Shown here: piece after piece, positions 41,776 to 51,034 of the stretch | How positions within the stretch are numbered: the stretch's first letter is position 1 | Layout of the letters: every line of letters begins with the position of its first letter | Source: CAKZLS01 sp963701445 | Lineage (GTDB): Bacteria > Pseudomonadota > Alphaproteobacteria > Rhodospirillales > Defluviicoccaceae | NCBI GenBank assembly: GCA_963701445.1 | Contig: CAVPAM010000010.1 | Location: forward strand, 62,001 to 126,000 | Direction of reading: 5' to 3' | DNA length: 64,000 nt | Notes under the pieces: generated by a model | Databases searched by the model: none | Told to the model about the DNA's origin: nothing | The model's input: the letters and a program-made list of their open reading frames with translations, nothing else | Made by a program: the position numbers and the translations under genes

Positions 41776-42342
41776 TCAACCTCCGACCCGATTGAGATTG
41801 CCCTTGATCTGCTGTTCCACGTGGCCGTTGCGCCGCCGGGTGAATTCGAGGGTCATTCCCGTGTCGGTCAGCGTTCGTTCATAGATCTGGATGACGTAGT
41901 CGCCGCTGTTCTCGATGGTGAGCACGTTGACGGTCAAGGTGCGTCCGGCGATACGCGCCCAGGCGTAGGGCTCGCCGTCCACGGGTCCCGTTGCCCGCGG
42001 TCGCGCGCCCTGGGGCGTGGACGACTCGACTCCCTGGCGGGGAACCGCCGCGTAGACGTTGGCGCGGAGAGTGGGCTCGAATTCCAGAACGTCGATCCTG
42101 CGGACCGGTTTATGATTGGCCTTTGCAATGGTAGTCTGCCATTCGACGACAAAGCCGAACCGTCCCGCCCGCTCCACCCGGACGGAAAGCTCGCGATTGC
42201 TCGGTTCGCCCATGGGGAACAGCGTACGGCCCTCGAACGTGCCGTAGAACGCCTGGATCGGCGCGGTCTCCGCGCGCGCCGACGGTACGGCCGCCGCCAC
42301 GGTGGCAACAAACAGAACCACGAAATTAAGGATCGCGCGCAT
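41776..42342 (-). CDS. Exported protein of unknown function (188 aa)
   Basis: Sec signal peptide at residues 1-24 (ILNFVVLFVATVAAAVPSARAE), then a beta-rich domain: IQAFYGTFEGRTLFPMGEPSNRELSVRVERAGRFGFVVEWQTTI, AWARIAGRTLTVNVLTIENSGDYVIQIYERTLTDTGMTLEFTRRRNG, resembling a lipocalin/calycin-like barrel. I do not recognise a family. Likely periplasmic. Probably co-transcribed with the small membrane protein that follows. Confidence 0.6.
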   Translation of the reverse strand: MRAILNFVVLFVATVAAAVPSARAETAPIQAFYGTFEGRTLFPMGEPSNRELSVRVERAGRFGFVVEWQTTIAKANHKPVRRIDVLEFEPTLRANVYAAVPRQGVESSTPQGARPRATGPVDGEPYAWARIAGRTLTVNVLTIENSGDYVIQIYERTLTDTGMTLEFTRRRNGHVEQQIKGNLNRVGG

Positions 42343-42469
42343 CCTATCACCTCCTCGCGCCTACCCCGGGGGGTAGGGCCGATCCGCTGACTTTGTGAAT
42401 CGCGTTCGGGGTTGGTATAAGCCATAAGATCCGTTGCAAGGAAGATATGAAAGGGGCGTCGCGCGGCTC

Positions 42470-42742
42470 ATGGCATCACCAATGCAAGGAAACCGGTCAC
42501 CGCTCGCGGCCATGAGGATCGCCGGTGTGGCGATTCTGGCGGTTGCCGGCGCGTGTACCGCGGGCAGTCAAACCACGCCCAATCTCGCCGGGGCCTGTCA
42601 GATGACCAAGTGCGTCTGCGCCGACGCGTCGGCCATGTTCTGGCAGGCCGCCGAGACCGTGCCCATCGAATGGCAACCGAACGGCGATGCGTCGTGTCCG
42701 TCGGGTTACGCCCTGGTTCGGGTCAAGGACGAAAAGAAGTAG
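42470..42742 (+). CDS. Small exported, Cys-rich protein, possible lipoprotein (90 aa)
   Basis: Hydrophobic signal MRIAGVAILAVAGACTAGS with a Cys that could be a lipobox (AGAC, not ideal because -3 is Ala), then CQMTKCVCADASAMFWQ and PIEWQPNGDASCPSGYALVRV, four further cysteines that could form two disulphides. ATG 42470 is used; ATG 42512 would give a minimal signal. Stands between divergent and convergent neighbours, so it is transcribed alone. Function unknown. Confidence 0.55.
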   Translation: MASPMQGNRSPLAAMRIAGVAILAVAGACTAGSQTTPNLAGACQMTKCVCADASAMFWQAAETVPIEWQPNGDASCPSGYALVRVKDEKK

Positions 42743-42828
42743 AGGAAGCAGCGCGGGAACCCGCCGGATGGAATGCGGGTTCCATCCGGCCGAGGTATCG
42801 GATTCGGGGTCGGGTCCCCTTGGCGCCG

Positions 42829-44082
42829 CTAGACGATGATGGAGGAGAGAGGCAGCGGCGTGCGCGTGCCCTCGACAACGACGATCCCGTTATCCGAAAC
42901 GATATATTTCTTCTTGTCGGCTTCGAGGTCGTAGCCGATCACCGTGTCCGGGGGAATTCGAACGTTCTTTTCCAGGATGCAGCGCCGGAGTTTGGCCCGG
43001 CGGCCGATGTCGCAATGATCGAAGATGATGCTGTCCTCGATCAGGGCGCCGGAATGAACGTGGACGTCGCGGCCGATTACGGAATTGCGGATCCGGCCGC
43101 CGGAAATGATGCAAGCGCCCGACACCACGGAATCGATGGCCTCGCCCCGCCTGTCGTCCTCGTCGAACGCGAACTTCGTCGGCGGGCTCGAATAGCCGGC
43201 TGTCCGCAGCGGCCACGCCGAGTTGAAAAGGTTCAACTCGGGATCGATGGCGCGAATATCCATGTTGGCGTCGTAGTACGCGTCGAGGGTGCCCACGTCC
43301 CGCCAATAGGGAAGTTTGCCTTCCGGTTCGCCGGGGATCTTGTTGGTCATGAAATTGTACGCGAAAATTTCCGCGTTGCCGATGGCCTTGGGAAGGATGT
43401 CGCGGCCGAAGTCGTGGGAGCTGTTCTCGTCGAGCTGGTCCTCCTCGACCATTTTCAGCAGCATGTCCGTGGAAAAGATGTAGTTGCCCATGGAGGCGTA
43501 CACCTGGCTGGGATCGTCGGGCATGGACGGGGCGTTGGGGTCCTTTTCGATGAAACCGGTGATCCGGCCGCCATGCTGAGTTTCCAGAACGCCGAAATCC
43601 TTGGCGAATTTACGGTCGACGGGAATGGCCGCGACGGTCACGTGCGCGCGTTTCTGTTCGTGGAACTCGATCATTTCGCGGATGTTCTGGCGATAGATGT
43701 GATCGGCGCCGAACACCGCCACGATGTCGGGCCGGGACTGCTCGATCAGGTTGATGTTCTGGTGGATGGCGTCGGCGGTTCCCCGGTACCAGTTCTTGCC
43801 CGAGGAGCGCATCTGCGCCGGCACCGGGACGACGAAATTGTTCTTAAGGATGCCGCCGAAATTCCAGCCGTCGCTGAGGTGCTGAAGCAGGGACTGGCTG
43901 CGGAACTGGATCACCACGTAAATGGAGTAGATGCCGGAATTGACCAGATTGCTCAGCACGAAATCGACAATTCGGTACTTGCCGCCAAACGGCACCGCTG
44001 GCTTCGCGCGTTCCTTGGTCAGCGGGTACAGACGTGTGCCTTCGCCGCCGGCGAGCACGATGGCCAAAACTTTGAGTTGCAT
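42829..44082 (-). CDS. glgC: Glucose-1-phosphate adenylyltransferase
   Basis: First committed step of glycogen synthesis: ATP plus glucose-1-phosphate to ADP-glucose. Seen: the pyrophosphorylase signature LAIVLAGGEGTRLYPLTKERAKPAVPFGGKYRIVDFVLSN, NWYRGTADAIHQN, IVAVFGADHIYR with the catalytic Asp, FIEKDP (substrate Lys region), PYWRDVGTLDAYYDANMDI, and a left-handed beta-helix C-terminus (SVVSGACIISGGRIRNSVIGRDVHV). 417 residues. ATG 44082 with GGGGGA upstream is preferred. Other glycogen genes are not in the window. Confidence 0.96.
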   Translation of the reverse strand: MQLKVLAIVLAGGEGTRLYPLTKERAKPAVPFGGKYRIVDFVLSNLVNSGIYSIYVVIQFRSQSLLQHLSDGWNFGGILKNNFVVPVPAQMRSSGKNWYRGTADAIHQNINLIEQSRPDIVAVFGADHIYRQNIREMIEFHEQKRAHVTVAAIPVDRKFAKDFGVLETQHGGRITGFIEKDPNAPSMPDDPSQVYASMGNYIFSTDMLLKMVEEDQLDENSSHDFGRDILPKAIGNAEIFAYNFMTNKIPGEPEGKLPYWRDVGTLDAYYDANMDIRAIDPELNLFNSAWPLRTAGYSSPPTKFAFDEDDRRGEAIDSVVSGACIISGGRIRNSVIGRDVHVHSGALIEDSIIFDHCDIGRRAKLRRCILEKNVRIPPDTVIGYDLEADKKKYIVSDNGIVVVEGTRTPLPLSSIIV

Positions 44083-44135
44083 ATCCGATCCCCCTTCCTG
44101 GCGTTCTCGGCGCGGATTGTTTTTCGACAATCAAC

Positions 44136-45464
44136 TTAGCACCCGCAGCAAAAATAGGGGAGTGTTTCTTTAGGGTTTTTGCCAGTTCTCGCACAGCGGC
44201 GGCGCGGCTGGACCGCGCGGCCCCGTCCCGTTCGCGCTTCCAGCGGGGCCGGCAACGCGGTTGGGTTTTGACGAGGGTGACGGTCGGCGAACTTTAGGCT
44301 CCGCAGGCGACCGAGGACTTGGGAATGGAGCAGGTCTCGGTTTGCGCGGTGTGCAGATCCCAACGCTTGGAAGGAATGACGGAGCATTTCGGCGCGGTCG
44401 AACTCGACAACCGTGCCGCCAGTAATCAGGTCGCGCACTTGCTCGCTGCCGATGTCGTCGTGCGGGACACCGAGATCGATGGCGCTGGCGTTTTCGAGTC
44501 GCTGGAGAAGTGCTGGATCAAGGGTGAACTCCAAAGCGGCGAGATTGTCCTCGAACTGCTCGAGTTTTCTCGCGCCCGGTATCAGGCTGACCACGCCCTC
44601 GCGGGTGAACAGCCAGTTGAGAGCGACTTGCGCGGGCGCGCGGCCGATCTCGCCCGCCACCGACTTTACCGCGTTGGCGACTTTCAGTCTCTGTTCGGTG
44701 AGCAGCAGCGCGCGGTTTTCCAGACCGAACCAGGGCTGGGGGCCGCCGGCGATTTGCTTCCGCAGATCCCGAAGGGAGTACTTGCCGGTCAGAATTCCCC
44801 CCGCCAGGGGTGACCAGGGCAGGACGGCGATGCCAAGCTCTCGGGCCATGGGCAGGAGTTCGCGCTCGATGTCGCGGACGGCGAGGCTGTACTCCACCTG
44901 CATGGCGACGAAGCGAGTCCATCCCATAAGCTCCGACAGCGTGTTGGCCTGGGCGATTTTCCAGGCCGGCGCGTTGGAGGCGCCAACATGGAGGATTTTG
45001 CCCGCGCGGACGAGGTCGTCCAGGGCGCGCATGACTTCGTCGACCGGGGTGGTGGAATCCCAGGCGTGCAACCAGTAGAGGTCGATGTAGTCGGTACCAA
45101 GCCGCCTGAGGCTGTCTTCCACCGAGCGCACCATGTTCTTGCGGTGGTTGCCGCCGGCGTTGGGGTCGCCCGGTCGCATGTTCATCGTGTATTTGGTCGC
45201 GAGGACGAAACGGTCCCGCTCCGATGCGATCAACTCGCCGACAAGCTTCTCGCTGGTTCCGTTGGTGTAGAAGTTGGCGGTGTCGATGAAGTTTCCGCCG
45301 CGGTTCGCATAGGCCTCGAAAATGACCTTGCTGGTGTCATTGTCGGCCCCCCAACCCCAGTCGGTGCCGAACGTCATCGTTCCCAGGCAAAGCGGACTGA
45401 CGCGGAGACCGCTTCTACCGAGCAGCCGATACGTATCGAGGCTTGTGATAGGGGTGTCGCTCAC
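44136..45464 (-). CDS. Aldo/keto reductase with unusual C-terminal extension
   Basis: NADPH-dependent oxidoreductase. Seen: YRLLGRSGLRVSPLCLGTMTFG, catalytic-tetrad positions DTANFY (Asp/Tyr), VLATKY (Lys) and YWLHAWD (His), the nucleotide-binding SLIPGARKLEQFEDNLAAL, and the end of the barrel ASAIDLGVPHD...VRDLITGG. The family ends about here (about 350 residues), but this frame continues about 85 further residues rich in Arg and without resemblance to the family. Start GTG 45464 has GGAGGAG five to six bases upstream. The tail may be real, or the natural stop may be lost by an indel. Confidence 0.85.
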   Translation of the reverse strand: MSDTPITSLDTYRLLGRSGLRVSPLCLGTMTFGTDWGWGADNDTSKVIFEAYANRGGNFIDTANFYTNGTSEKLVGELIASERDRFVLATKYTMNMRPGDPNAGGNHRKNMVRSVEDSLRRLGTDYIDLYWLHAWDSTTPVDEVMRALDDLVRAGKILHVGASNAPAWKIAQANTLSELMGWTRFVAMQVEYSLAVRDIERELLPMARELGIAVLPWSPLAGGILTGKYSLRDLRKQIAGGPQPWFGLENRALLLTEQRLKVANAVKSVAGEIGRAPAQVALNWLFTREGVVSLIPGARKLEQFEDNLAALEFTLDPALLQRLENASAIDLGVPHDDIGSEQVRDLITGGTVVEFDRAEMLRHSFQALGSAHRANRDLLHSQVLGRLRSLKFADRHPRQNPTALPAPLEARTGRGRAVQPRRRCARTGKNPKETLPYFCCGC

Positions 45465-45612
45465 GCCTGCTCCTCCAATGATGTACAGCGGAAACATGAC
45501 CACGTCGAATACGTGGCTAGGCGTTCTCTACATTGGTTCTCTTTCGATTTCGTTATCGTCGCGCCGGACGGCACCGTTTTTAGACAGGGCGCGTAAACGG
45601 GAGGTTAGAACG

Positions 45613-45930
45613 TTAGTTGCCCGTGCGGCGGAGGACGTATGCCCCGTCGGTCATTCCAAGGAAGTGATCATCAAGATCGGGATGGCTGATGGGCGCGCTC
45701 GACGGATCCGGCTCGAGGTTGCGTTCGGCCACGTAGGTGCGGCCGCCGCCGCCGTCCTGGAGGACGTGGTACCAGGGGCGGTCCTTGGGTGGCCGGCTGA
45801 GCGCCACCTTTTCGTACCACGCTTCGCTGCCGCTGAAGACCGGGTCCACGTCGAGGATCACGCCGCGATAGTCGAACAGCGTATGATGCACCATCTGACC
45901 GACGAAGAATTTGGCGATCACGGGGGTCAT
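45613..45930 (-). CDS. hspQ: Heat shock protein HspQ (hemimethylated DNA-binding YccV-like)
   Basis: A 105-residue YccV-like domain protein, known as a Lon specificity factor. Seen: AKFFVGQMVHHTLFDYRGVILDVDPVFSGSEAWYEKVALSRPPKDRPWYHVLQDGGGGRTYVAERNLEPD, covering the whole family. Divergent from the acyl-CoA synthetase gene. Confidence 0.93.
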   Translation of the reverse strand: MTPVIAKFFVGQMVHHTLFDYRGVILDVDPVFSGSEAWYEKVALSRPPKDRPWYHVLQDGGGGRTYVAERNLEPDPSSAPISHPDLDDHFLGMTDGAYVLRRTGN

Positions 45931-46066
45931 GGTCCGGCCTCATGCGTTCTCGGAAAAGGAAAAACGCAGACCACTACCACCCGGCGGCGGCGATTTCCAG
46001 GGCTGGCGATGGGCATGGATCCCGGTGTATTTTAAACCGCAAGCGGAAAAGACGGGGGATACGGCC

Positions 46067-47596
46067 ATGAACATCGGTTCTCTGCTGACCCGGCACGCGC
46101 GCTACCGGGCGGATCACACCGCGCTGGTGGTGGGGGGGCGGCGCCTCGCTTACGGGCACCTCAACGCCCGCGTGAACGCGCTGGCCAACGCCATGCTGGC
46201 GGCCGGTCTCGGCAAGGGCGACAAGGTCGCGACGGTTTTGCCCAACTGCCTGGAACTGATGGTGGCCTACTGGGCGGCGGCCAAGACGGGGGTCGTCATC
46301 GTGCCCCTGAGCCCGTTGCTCCAGGATACGGGTCTGGCCACGCTGCTCGCCGACTCGGACACGGCGCTGGTCATCGGCGACGCGCCCTTCGCGGACACCT
46401 TCGATCGCATCCGGGGCGATCTGCCGGGCATCGCCCCCGGCCGCGCCATCCTGGTGGGAAAGGGACCGGCGAAACCCGGGTACCGCGCCTATGCCGACTT
46501 CGTCGCCGGCGCTTCCGGCGGCGAGCCTCCCGACGCCGGTCTCGTCGACGACGACATGTACAATATCATGTATTCCAGCGGCACCACGGGGCTGCCCAAG
46601 GGGATCGTCCACACCCACTACGTCCGCGCCATGTACTGCATGTTGTTCGCCCAGGCCTGGCGGATGACGCCGGAAAGCGTGGTGCTACACGCGGGCTCCA
46701 TCGTCTTCAACGGCGCCATGGTGGATCTCATGCCATGGATGTTCGTGGGCGGAACGTACGTGCTGCACGAGGCGTTCGACGCCGAGCGGGTGATCGCGGA
46801 CATCGAAAAGGAGGGCGTCACCCACATCATCATGGTCCCGTCGCAGATCATCGCCGTGCTCAACAGCCCGGCGTTCAACCCCGACAGGCTGGCGTCTCTG
46901 GAGATGCTGCAGAACATCGGCGCGCCGCTGTTGCGCGACCATAAGCACACCCTGAACGAGGTTCTGCCCGGCCGGTTCTACGAGCTGTACGGGCTGACCG
47001 AGGGGTTCGTCACCATCCTCGACAAGCACGACGCCAAGCGCAAGGAGGGCTCGGTGGGCGGCTGTTCGCCGTTTTTCGAGATCAGGATCGTCGACGAAAA
47101 CCGTCGCGAATGCCCACCGGGCACGGTGGGCGAGATCGCCGGGCGCGGCCCGATTCAGATGCCGGGATACTACAAGCGCCCGGACCTGACGGCCGAGGCC
47201 ATCGTCGACGGCTGGCTGTACACCGGCGACGCCGGTTATCTCGACGAGGACGGATACCTGTTCCTGGTGGACCGTCTCAAGGACATGATCATTTCCGGCG
47301 GCGTCAACGTCTATCCCAAGGACATCGAGGAGGTGGTCATCGGGCATCCGGCGGTGCGCGAGGTGGCGGTGTTCGGCGCGCCCGACGCGCGATGGGGGGA
47401 GGTGCCCGTCGCGGCCGTGGTGCTCAACGCCGGGCAGACGGCGACGGCCGAGGAGCTGATCGCCTGGACCAACGAGCGGGTGGGCGCCAAGTTTCAGCGT
47501 ATCCAGGGGGTGGCCTTCTACGACGAGTTTCCCCGCAACGTCGCCGGCAAGACGCTCAAGCGCGAAATGCGCGACGCGTATGGCGCGGGCCGATGA
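46067..47596 (+). CDS. AMP-dependent acyl-CoA synthetase/ligase
   Basis: ANL-superfamily enzyme activating a carboxylic acid by adenylation and thioesterification. Seen: P-loop YSSGTTGLPKG (about 172-182), YELYGLTEG, GWLYTGDAGYLDEDGYLFLVDRLKDMI (hinge), and the catalytic Lys in NVAGKTLKREM near the end. 509 residues. ATG 46067 with GGGGGAT upstream. The frame is open upstream but not family-like. Acid substrate (fatty or aryl) is undetermined. The TIR gene follows after 22 bases. Confidence 0.92.
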   Translation: MNIGSLLTRHARYRADHTALVVGGRRLAYGHLNARVNALANAMLAAGLGKGDKVATVLPNCLELMVAYWAAAKTGVVIVPLSPLLQDTGLATLLADSDTALVIGDAPFADTFDRIRGDLPGIAPGRAILVGKGPAKPGYRAYADFVAGASGGEPPDAGLVDDDMYNIMYSSGTTGLPKGIVHTHYVRAMYCMLFAQAWRMTPESVVLHAGSIVFNGAMVDLMPWMFVGGTYVLHEAFDAERVIADIEKEGVTHIIMVPSQIIAVLNSPAFNPDRLASLEMLQNIGAPLLRDHKHTLNEVLPGRFYELYGLTEGFVTILDKHDAKRKEGSVGGCSPFFEIRIVDENRRECPPGTVGEIAGRGPIQMPGYYKRPDLTAEAIVDGWLYTGDAGYLDEDGYLFLVDRLKDMIISGGVNVYPKDIEEVVIGHPAVREVAVFGAPDARWGEVPVAAVVLNAGQTATAEELIAWTNERVGAKFQRIQGVAFYDEFPRNVAGKTLKREMRDAYGAGR

Positions 47597-47618
47597 GGGG
47601 TGTTGCAGGGGGATCGAC

Positions 47619-48596
47619 GTGCTGATCGACAGCCTTTTCCGGCGGCAATCCACGCAGCGCATCTTCATCAGCTATCGCCGCGAGGATAGCCAGTGGGCGG
47701 CGGGGCGCCTGTCCGATTCGCTGGAGGCGTATTTCGGCGACGACCGGGTGTTTCGCGATATCGAGGATATCGCCGGCGGGGCGCACTTCGGCGACGTGAT
47801 CCACGAAACCCTGGGGGCGGCCGACGCGGTCGTCGTGCTGATCGGCGCGAACTGGCTGGGCGCCAGCGACGCGCGGGGGAACCGGCGTCTCGACGACGCG
47901 GAGGACTGGGTGGCGCGGGAGGTTGCCGCCGCCCTCGAGAAGGGCCTTCCGGTCTATCCGGTGTTGCTCGAGGACACGCCCATGCCGCGCGCCAGCGAAT
48001 TGCCGGAAGCGCTCTGGCCGCTGACCCGCTACAACGCGGTTTCCATCAGCGACCGGCGCTGGCAGGGCGACGTGGCCCGCCTGGCCAAGATCGTGGCGCT
48101 GGATATTCCCTCCGCCACCGAGCGGACATTGAGGGCGATCAACGCGGCCATATCCACGGCGCTGTTCCTGGCGATCGCGTTCACCCTGTCGGTGCTGTTC
48201 TGGAACCTGATGGATGCCCGGCCGGTGCTGGATGGCGACACGCCGGGTGAGTGGAAACTCGGCCACCTGTTCGCCAAAAAAGACGGAACCGATGCCTGCG
48301 AGGTGCAGCCGATGCCGTGGTTCGAGCCCCTGGAGATCTGGCAATCCGGCGTGATCTTCGTGGTCGTGGTGGCGAGCAGCGCCCTGATGTTCGCGTTCGC
48401 CCGCCATGTCGATGCCTCCCGCCGGGGTTTTTTCCTGGCGGCGGCCTGGACCGGGGCGGTCGGCGCGTTCGCCGCGTTTCTGCTGTTCCTTCCGCTGTGC
48501 GGGGCGTACGAGGCGACGGTGCTGTCCTACATCGGCCTGATCCTCGCTCCGCTGATGCTGGCGCTGATGGGGCTGTCGGGCTTCAAGGCCAAATGA
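47619..48596 (+). CDS. TIR-domain membrane protein
   Basis: A 325-residue protein. Seen: a TIR domain at residues 13-150 (RIFISYRREDSQWAAGRLSDSLEAYFGDDRVFRDIEDIAGGAHFGDVI; ADAVVVLIGANWLG; WVAREVAAALEKGLPVYPVLLED) and then four hydrophobic segments at about 178-200, 245-265, 280-303 and 306-322. The Glu in WVAREV is the position of the catalytic Glu in NAD-cleaving TIR enzymes. Known: bacterial TIR proteins act in immunity or in NAD metabolism; membrane-anchored types are poorly characterised. GTG 47619 with AGGGGGA six bases upstream; ATG 47580 would overlap the synthetase gene. Confidence 0.85.
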   Translation: MLIDSLFRRQSTQRIFISYRREDSQWAAGRLSDSLEAYFGDDRVFRDIEDIAGGAHFGDVIHETLGAADAVVVLIGANWLGASDARGNRRLDDAEDWVAREVAAALEKGLPVYPVLLEDTPMPRASELPEALWPLTRYNAVSISDRRWQGDVARLAKIVALDIPSATERTLRAINAAISTALFLAIAFTLSVLFWNLMDARPVLDGDTPGEWKLGHLFAKKDGTDACEVQPMPWFEPLEIWQSGVIFVVVVASSALMFAFARHVDASRRGFFLAAAWTGAVGAFAAFLLFLPLCGAYEATVLSYIGLILAPLMLALMGLSGFKAK

Positions 48597-48675
48597 ACGC
48601 CGGGAACGCCGCGCCCGCCGGCGGTCACGGGCGCCGGCGGGCGCGGACGGACGGGGCGGCGCGGGGGCGGCGCCC

Positions 48676-50919
48676 GTGCTGACCGTGGACGAGCATAGCC
48701 GGCGGTTGCGCGCGCGGCACGCCATCAAGGCGACCATGGCGTCGGTGCTCTGCGCGGTGATCTGTTTCGTTTTTCACCTTTCGTACGGCTATCTTTCGCC
48801 GCTCGTCGCCATTTTCGTCCTCGTCCTGTTTCGCGATCAGACCGTCGGGGCCGGGGTTCCGGCGTTTTTCGGATGTCTCGTCGCCGGCGGCGTGGCGCTC
48901 GCCATTTGCGCCGTTCTCGCCGGGGCGCCCTTCGCTCTCGCCCTGTGCATGTTGAGTTGGCTGTTCGTCTGGATGGCGTTTCTGCCCCGGTTTCCGCTCG
49001 GCCGGGCCTTGGGAGGCATATTGATCGCCATGGTCCTGTTCTCGGTCGCGCTGGGCACCGCCCGGCCCGAGGATCTGGTGACGGGTTTCTGGACCCAGGT
49101 GTTTATCGGCATCGCCGTCGCCGCCGCCTTCGACCGCCTGGTATGGCCGTCCGGCGCGGCGGACACGCTTCACGAGACGCTGGCCACCGTGTTCGAGGAT
49201 TTCGCGGGAACCCTGGAGGCGCTCGGCGCGGATATGCGCGGGGGATATGGGGGAGCGGCGGTTCCCGAAGGAGATCTCTCGCACCTTTCGGCGATTTCCA
49301 ATGTCCTGAAACACGCCTTTGGCGGGCGTTCGGACGCGGAGTTCAAGTTGAAATTCCGGTGCTGGTTGATCTGGGATCGTCTTCAGGCACTCGCGCGGCA
49401 CGCTCGATCGGGACAACTGGTGTCGCTCGATGGCGCGCTGGCCAGCCGATTGGAGGACATCGTTTCCGGCCTTGCCATCCACTTTCGGGAGCTGGCGGAC
49501 TCGGCCCTTCATCGGCGACGGGGCGGCCATCTCGCGCCGGAGACGATGAAGAAGGTCGACGATCTCGTGGAACTGCTCCGCGACGCAAGGTTCCGGGAAC
49601 CGCGCGTGACCGATCGAACCCTCTCGGCGGCCACGCTGATCAAGCTCTTGACACACTGCGTGAGCGATCACGACCGGCTCGCCGACGCCTACAACGCCCT
49701 GCTCCAGAGCGAAATCGCGCTCAAGCCGCGGCGATCCGACGCGATCGGCCCGGCGGCGGGAGGCTTTTTCTCCTGGCCGACGGCGGACACCCTCAAGACC
49801 AGCGCGAAGATCGTGCTGATTACCCTGATCCTGTTGATCGGTGTCACTTACCTGGGATTTCCGGGCAGCAGCGTGGTCGCGTTCTACGGTATCACCTTCG
49901 GACTGATGGTCAACCTGGGCCAACTGTACTTGAAGGGACGGACGGGAATTCTCGGCGCGGCCCTGGGTCTGGCATACGGCGCCCTTGGCGTGCTGATCGT
50001 GGTTCAGAGCCCCCATCTCCCGGTTTTGCTCGGGGTTTACGCATTGGGCGTTTTCATCGCGGTCTACGTCGCGACCGGCGATGAACCGGTGAGCTTCCTG
50101 GGGCTGCAGGGGGCGCTGATCATCCCCTACGTGTTCCTGATTTTCGAGGGGCCGGAATGGACCCTGGCGAACGCGGTGACGCGGGCGGCCGCGCTGGCCA
50201 TCTCGGCGGCGGTCGCCGTGGTCGTCCAACGCCTGATCTGGCCCGTCGATCCGTTGGTGATGTTTCGAGGGGTCGTGGCGAAGGCGCTCGCGGATATCGC
50301 GCTGTCCTGGGAACGGCTCTGGCGGGCCGGCGGGGTCGGCGGCATCGGTCCCACGGCCTCCGGGCGGGACGTCTCGGAGGATCTCGTCGTTTCGTTTTCC
50401 CGGTGCGCCGAGTGGCTGAAGGACAGCCAATACCTGACGGGGTCGGCGCATGTGGCGGCGCGGCGGTACGCGCGGATCCTCGGGTCTCTGGAGGAGGTCC
50501 TGGCGGAACTGAACCTGCTTGTCCGGGTGCTGGAAGGAAACGCGGGAAACAGGCTGATCGAAGACGCACGGGACCAACTCAAGGAGCCCATCGACACCGT
50601 CGGCAGGGGGTTCGAGGCGCTCGCGTCGTATTACCGCGATCCCGCCGATGCCGTCGGCCTGATGGAGTCGCGGCGCCGGCTGGCGGAGGTTCGGGACCTT
50701 GCCAACGGGCATCGCGATCTGATCGAGACACCGACGGACGCGTCCCTGGAAGACCGGCGGGACGTATCCGTGCTGTTGCACACCGTAAGCGACGTGGCCG
50801 CCTCGCTGGCCTTGGCGCTGGACGAAACCCTGGAGACGCCACCGGCGGCGGATCGGCGGGGCGGGGACCGCGCCCGGTCGGATCAGCCCACACCTCAGGC
50901 CCGTTCAATGACCACGTGA
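48676..50919 (+). CDS. FUSC-family efflux transporter (AaeB-like)
   Basis: A 747-residue inner-membrane protein with two six-helix halves: residues 15-165 (HAIKATMASVLCAVICFVFHLSYGYLSPLVAIFVLVLFRDQTVGAGVPAFFG) and 365-530 (LKTSAKIVLITLILLIGVTYLGFPGSSVVAFYGITFGLMVNLGQLYLKGRTGILGAALGL), separated by and ending in helical cytoplasmic regions. This is the layout of AaeB/FUSC proteins that export aromatic acids or polyamines with an HlyD partner. The HlyD-family gene lies just downstream, convergent, so they are a likely pair. GTG 48676 start. Confidence 0.87.
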   Translation: MLTVDEHSRRLRARHAIKATMASVLCAVICFVFHLSYGYLSPLVAIFVLVLFRDQTVGAGVPAFFGCLVAGGVALAICAVLAGAPFALALCMLSWLFVWMAFLPRFPLGRALGGILIAMVLFSVALGTARPEDLVTGFWTQVFIGIAVAAAFDRLVWPSGAADTLHETLATVFEDFAGTLEALGADMRGGYGGAAVPEGDLSHLSAISNVLKHAFGGRSDAEFKLKFRCWLIWDRLQALARHARSGQLVSLDGALASRLEDIVSGLAIHFRELADSALHRRRGGHLAPETMKKVDDLVELLRDARFREPRVTDRTLSAATLIKLLTHCVSDHDRLADAYNALLQSEIALKPRRSDAIGPAAGGFFSWPTADTLKTSAKIVLITLILLIGVTYLGFPGSSVVAFYGITFGLMVNLGQLYLKGRTGILGAALGLAYGALGVLIVVQSPHLPVLLGVYALGVFIAVYVATGDEPVSFLGLQGALIIPYVFLIFEGPEWTLANAVTRAAALAISAAVAVVVQRLIWPVDPLVMFRGVVAKALADIALSWERLWRAGGVGGIGPTASGRDVSEDLVVSFSRCAEWLKDSQYLTGSAHVAARRYARILGSLEEVLAELNLLVRVLEGNAGNRLIEDARDQLKEPIDTVGRGFEALASYYRDPADAVGLMESRRRLAEVRDLANGHRDLIETPTDASLEDRRDVSVLLHTVSDVAASLALALDETLETPPAADRRGGDRARSDQPTPQARSMTT

Positions 50920-50930
50920 TGCGTATACAG

Positions 50931-50980
50931 GGGGGGGGTGTAATCCGTTTTTTGCAAAACAACCCCATGCACAGTAGAAA
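50931..50980 (+). repeat. Dispersed repeat, copy 2 (G-run plus AACAACCCCATGCACAGTAG)
   Basis: Nine G, TGTAATCC, a T/A-rich stretch, then AAAACAACCCCATGCACAGT and AGAA, in the same orientation as copy 1. It starts about a dozen bases after the FUSC stop codon, in the 115-base gap between convergent genes. See the first copy at 3023-3072. Confidence 0.75.
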
Positions 50981-51034
50981 TCGGGTCGAGACGACGTTGC
51001 CAAGGCAGGATATTCCGCCAATTTCGGAAACGCT

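Noticed and set aside
42553..44139. A 528-codon forward frame
   Set aside because: Antisense to glgC; the reverse frame has all adenylyltransferase motifs.
48625..50781. A 718-codon reverse frame
   Set aside because: Antisense to the FUSC gene, with no recognisable protein features.
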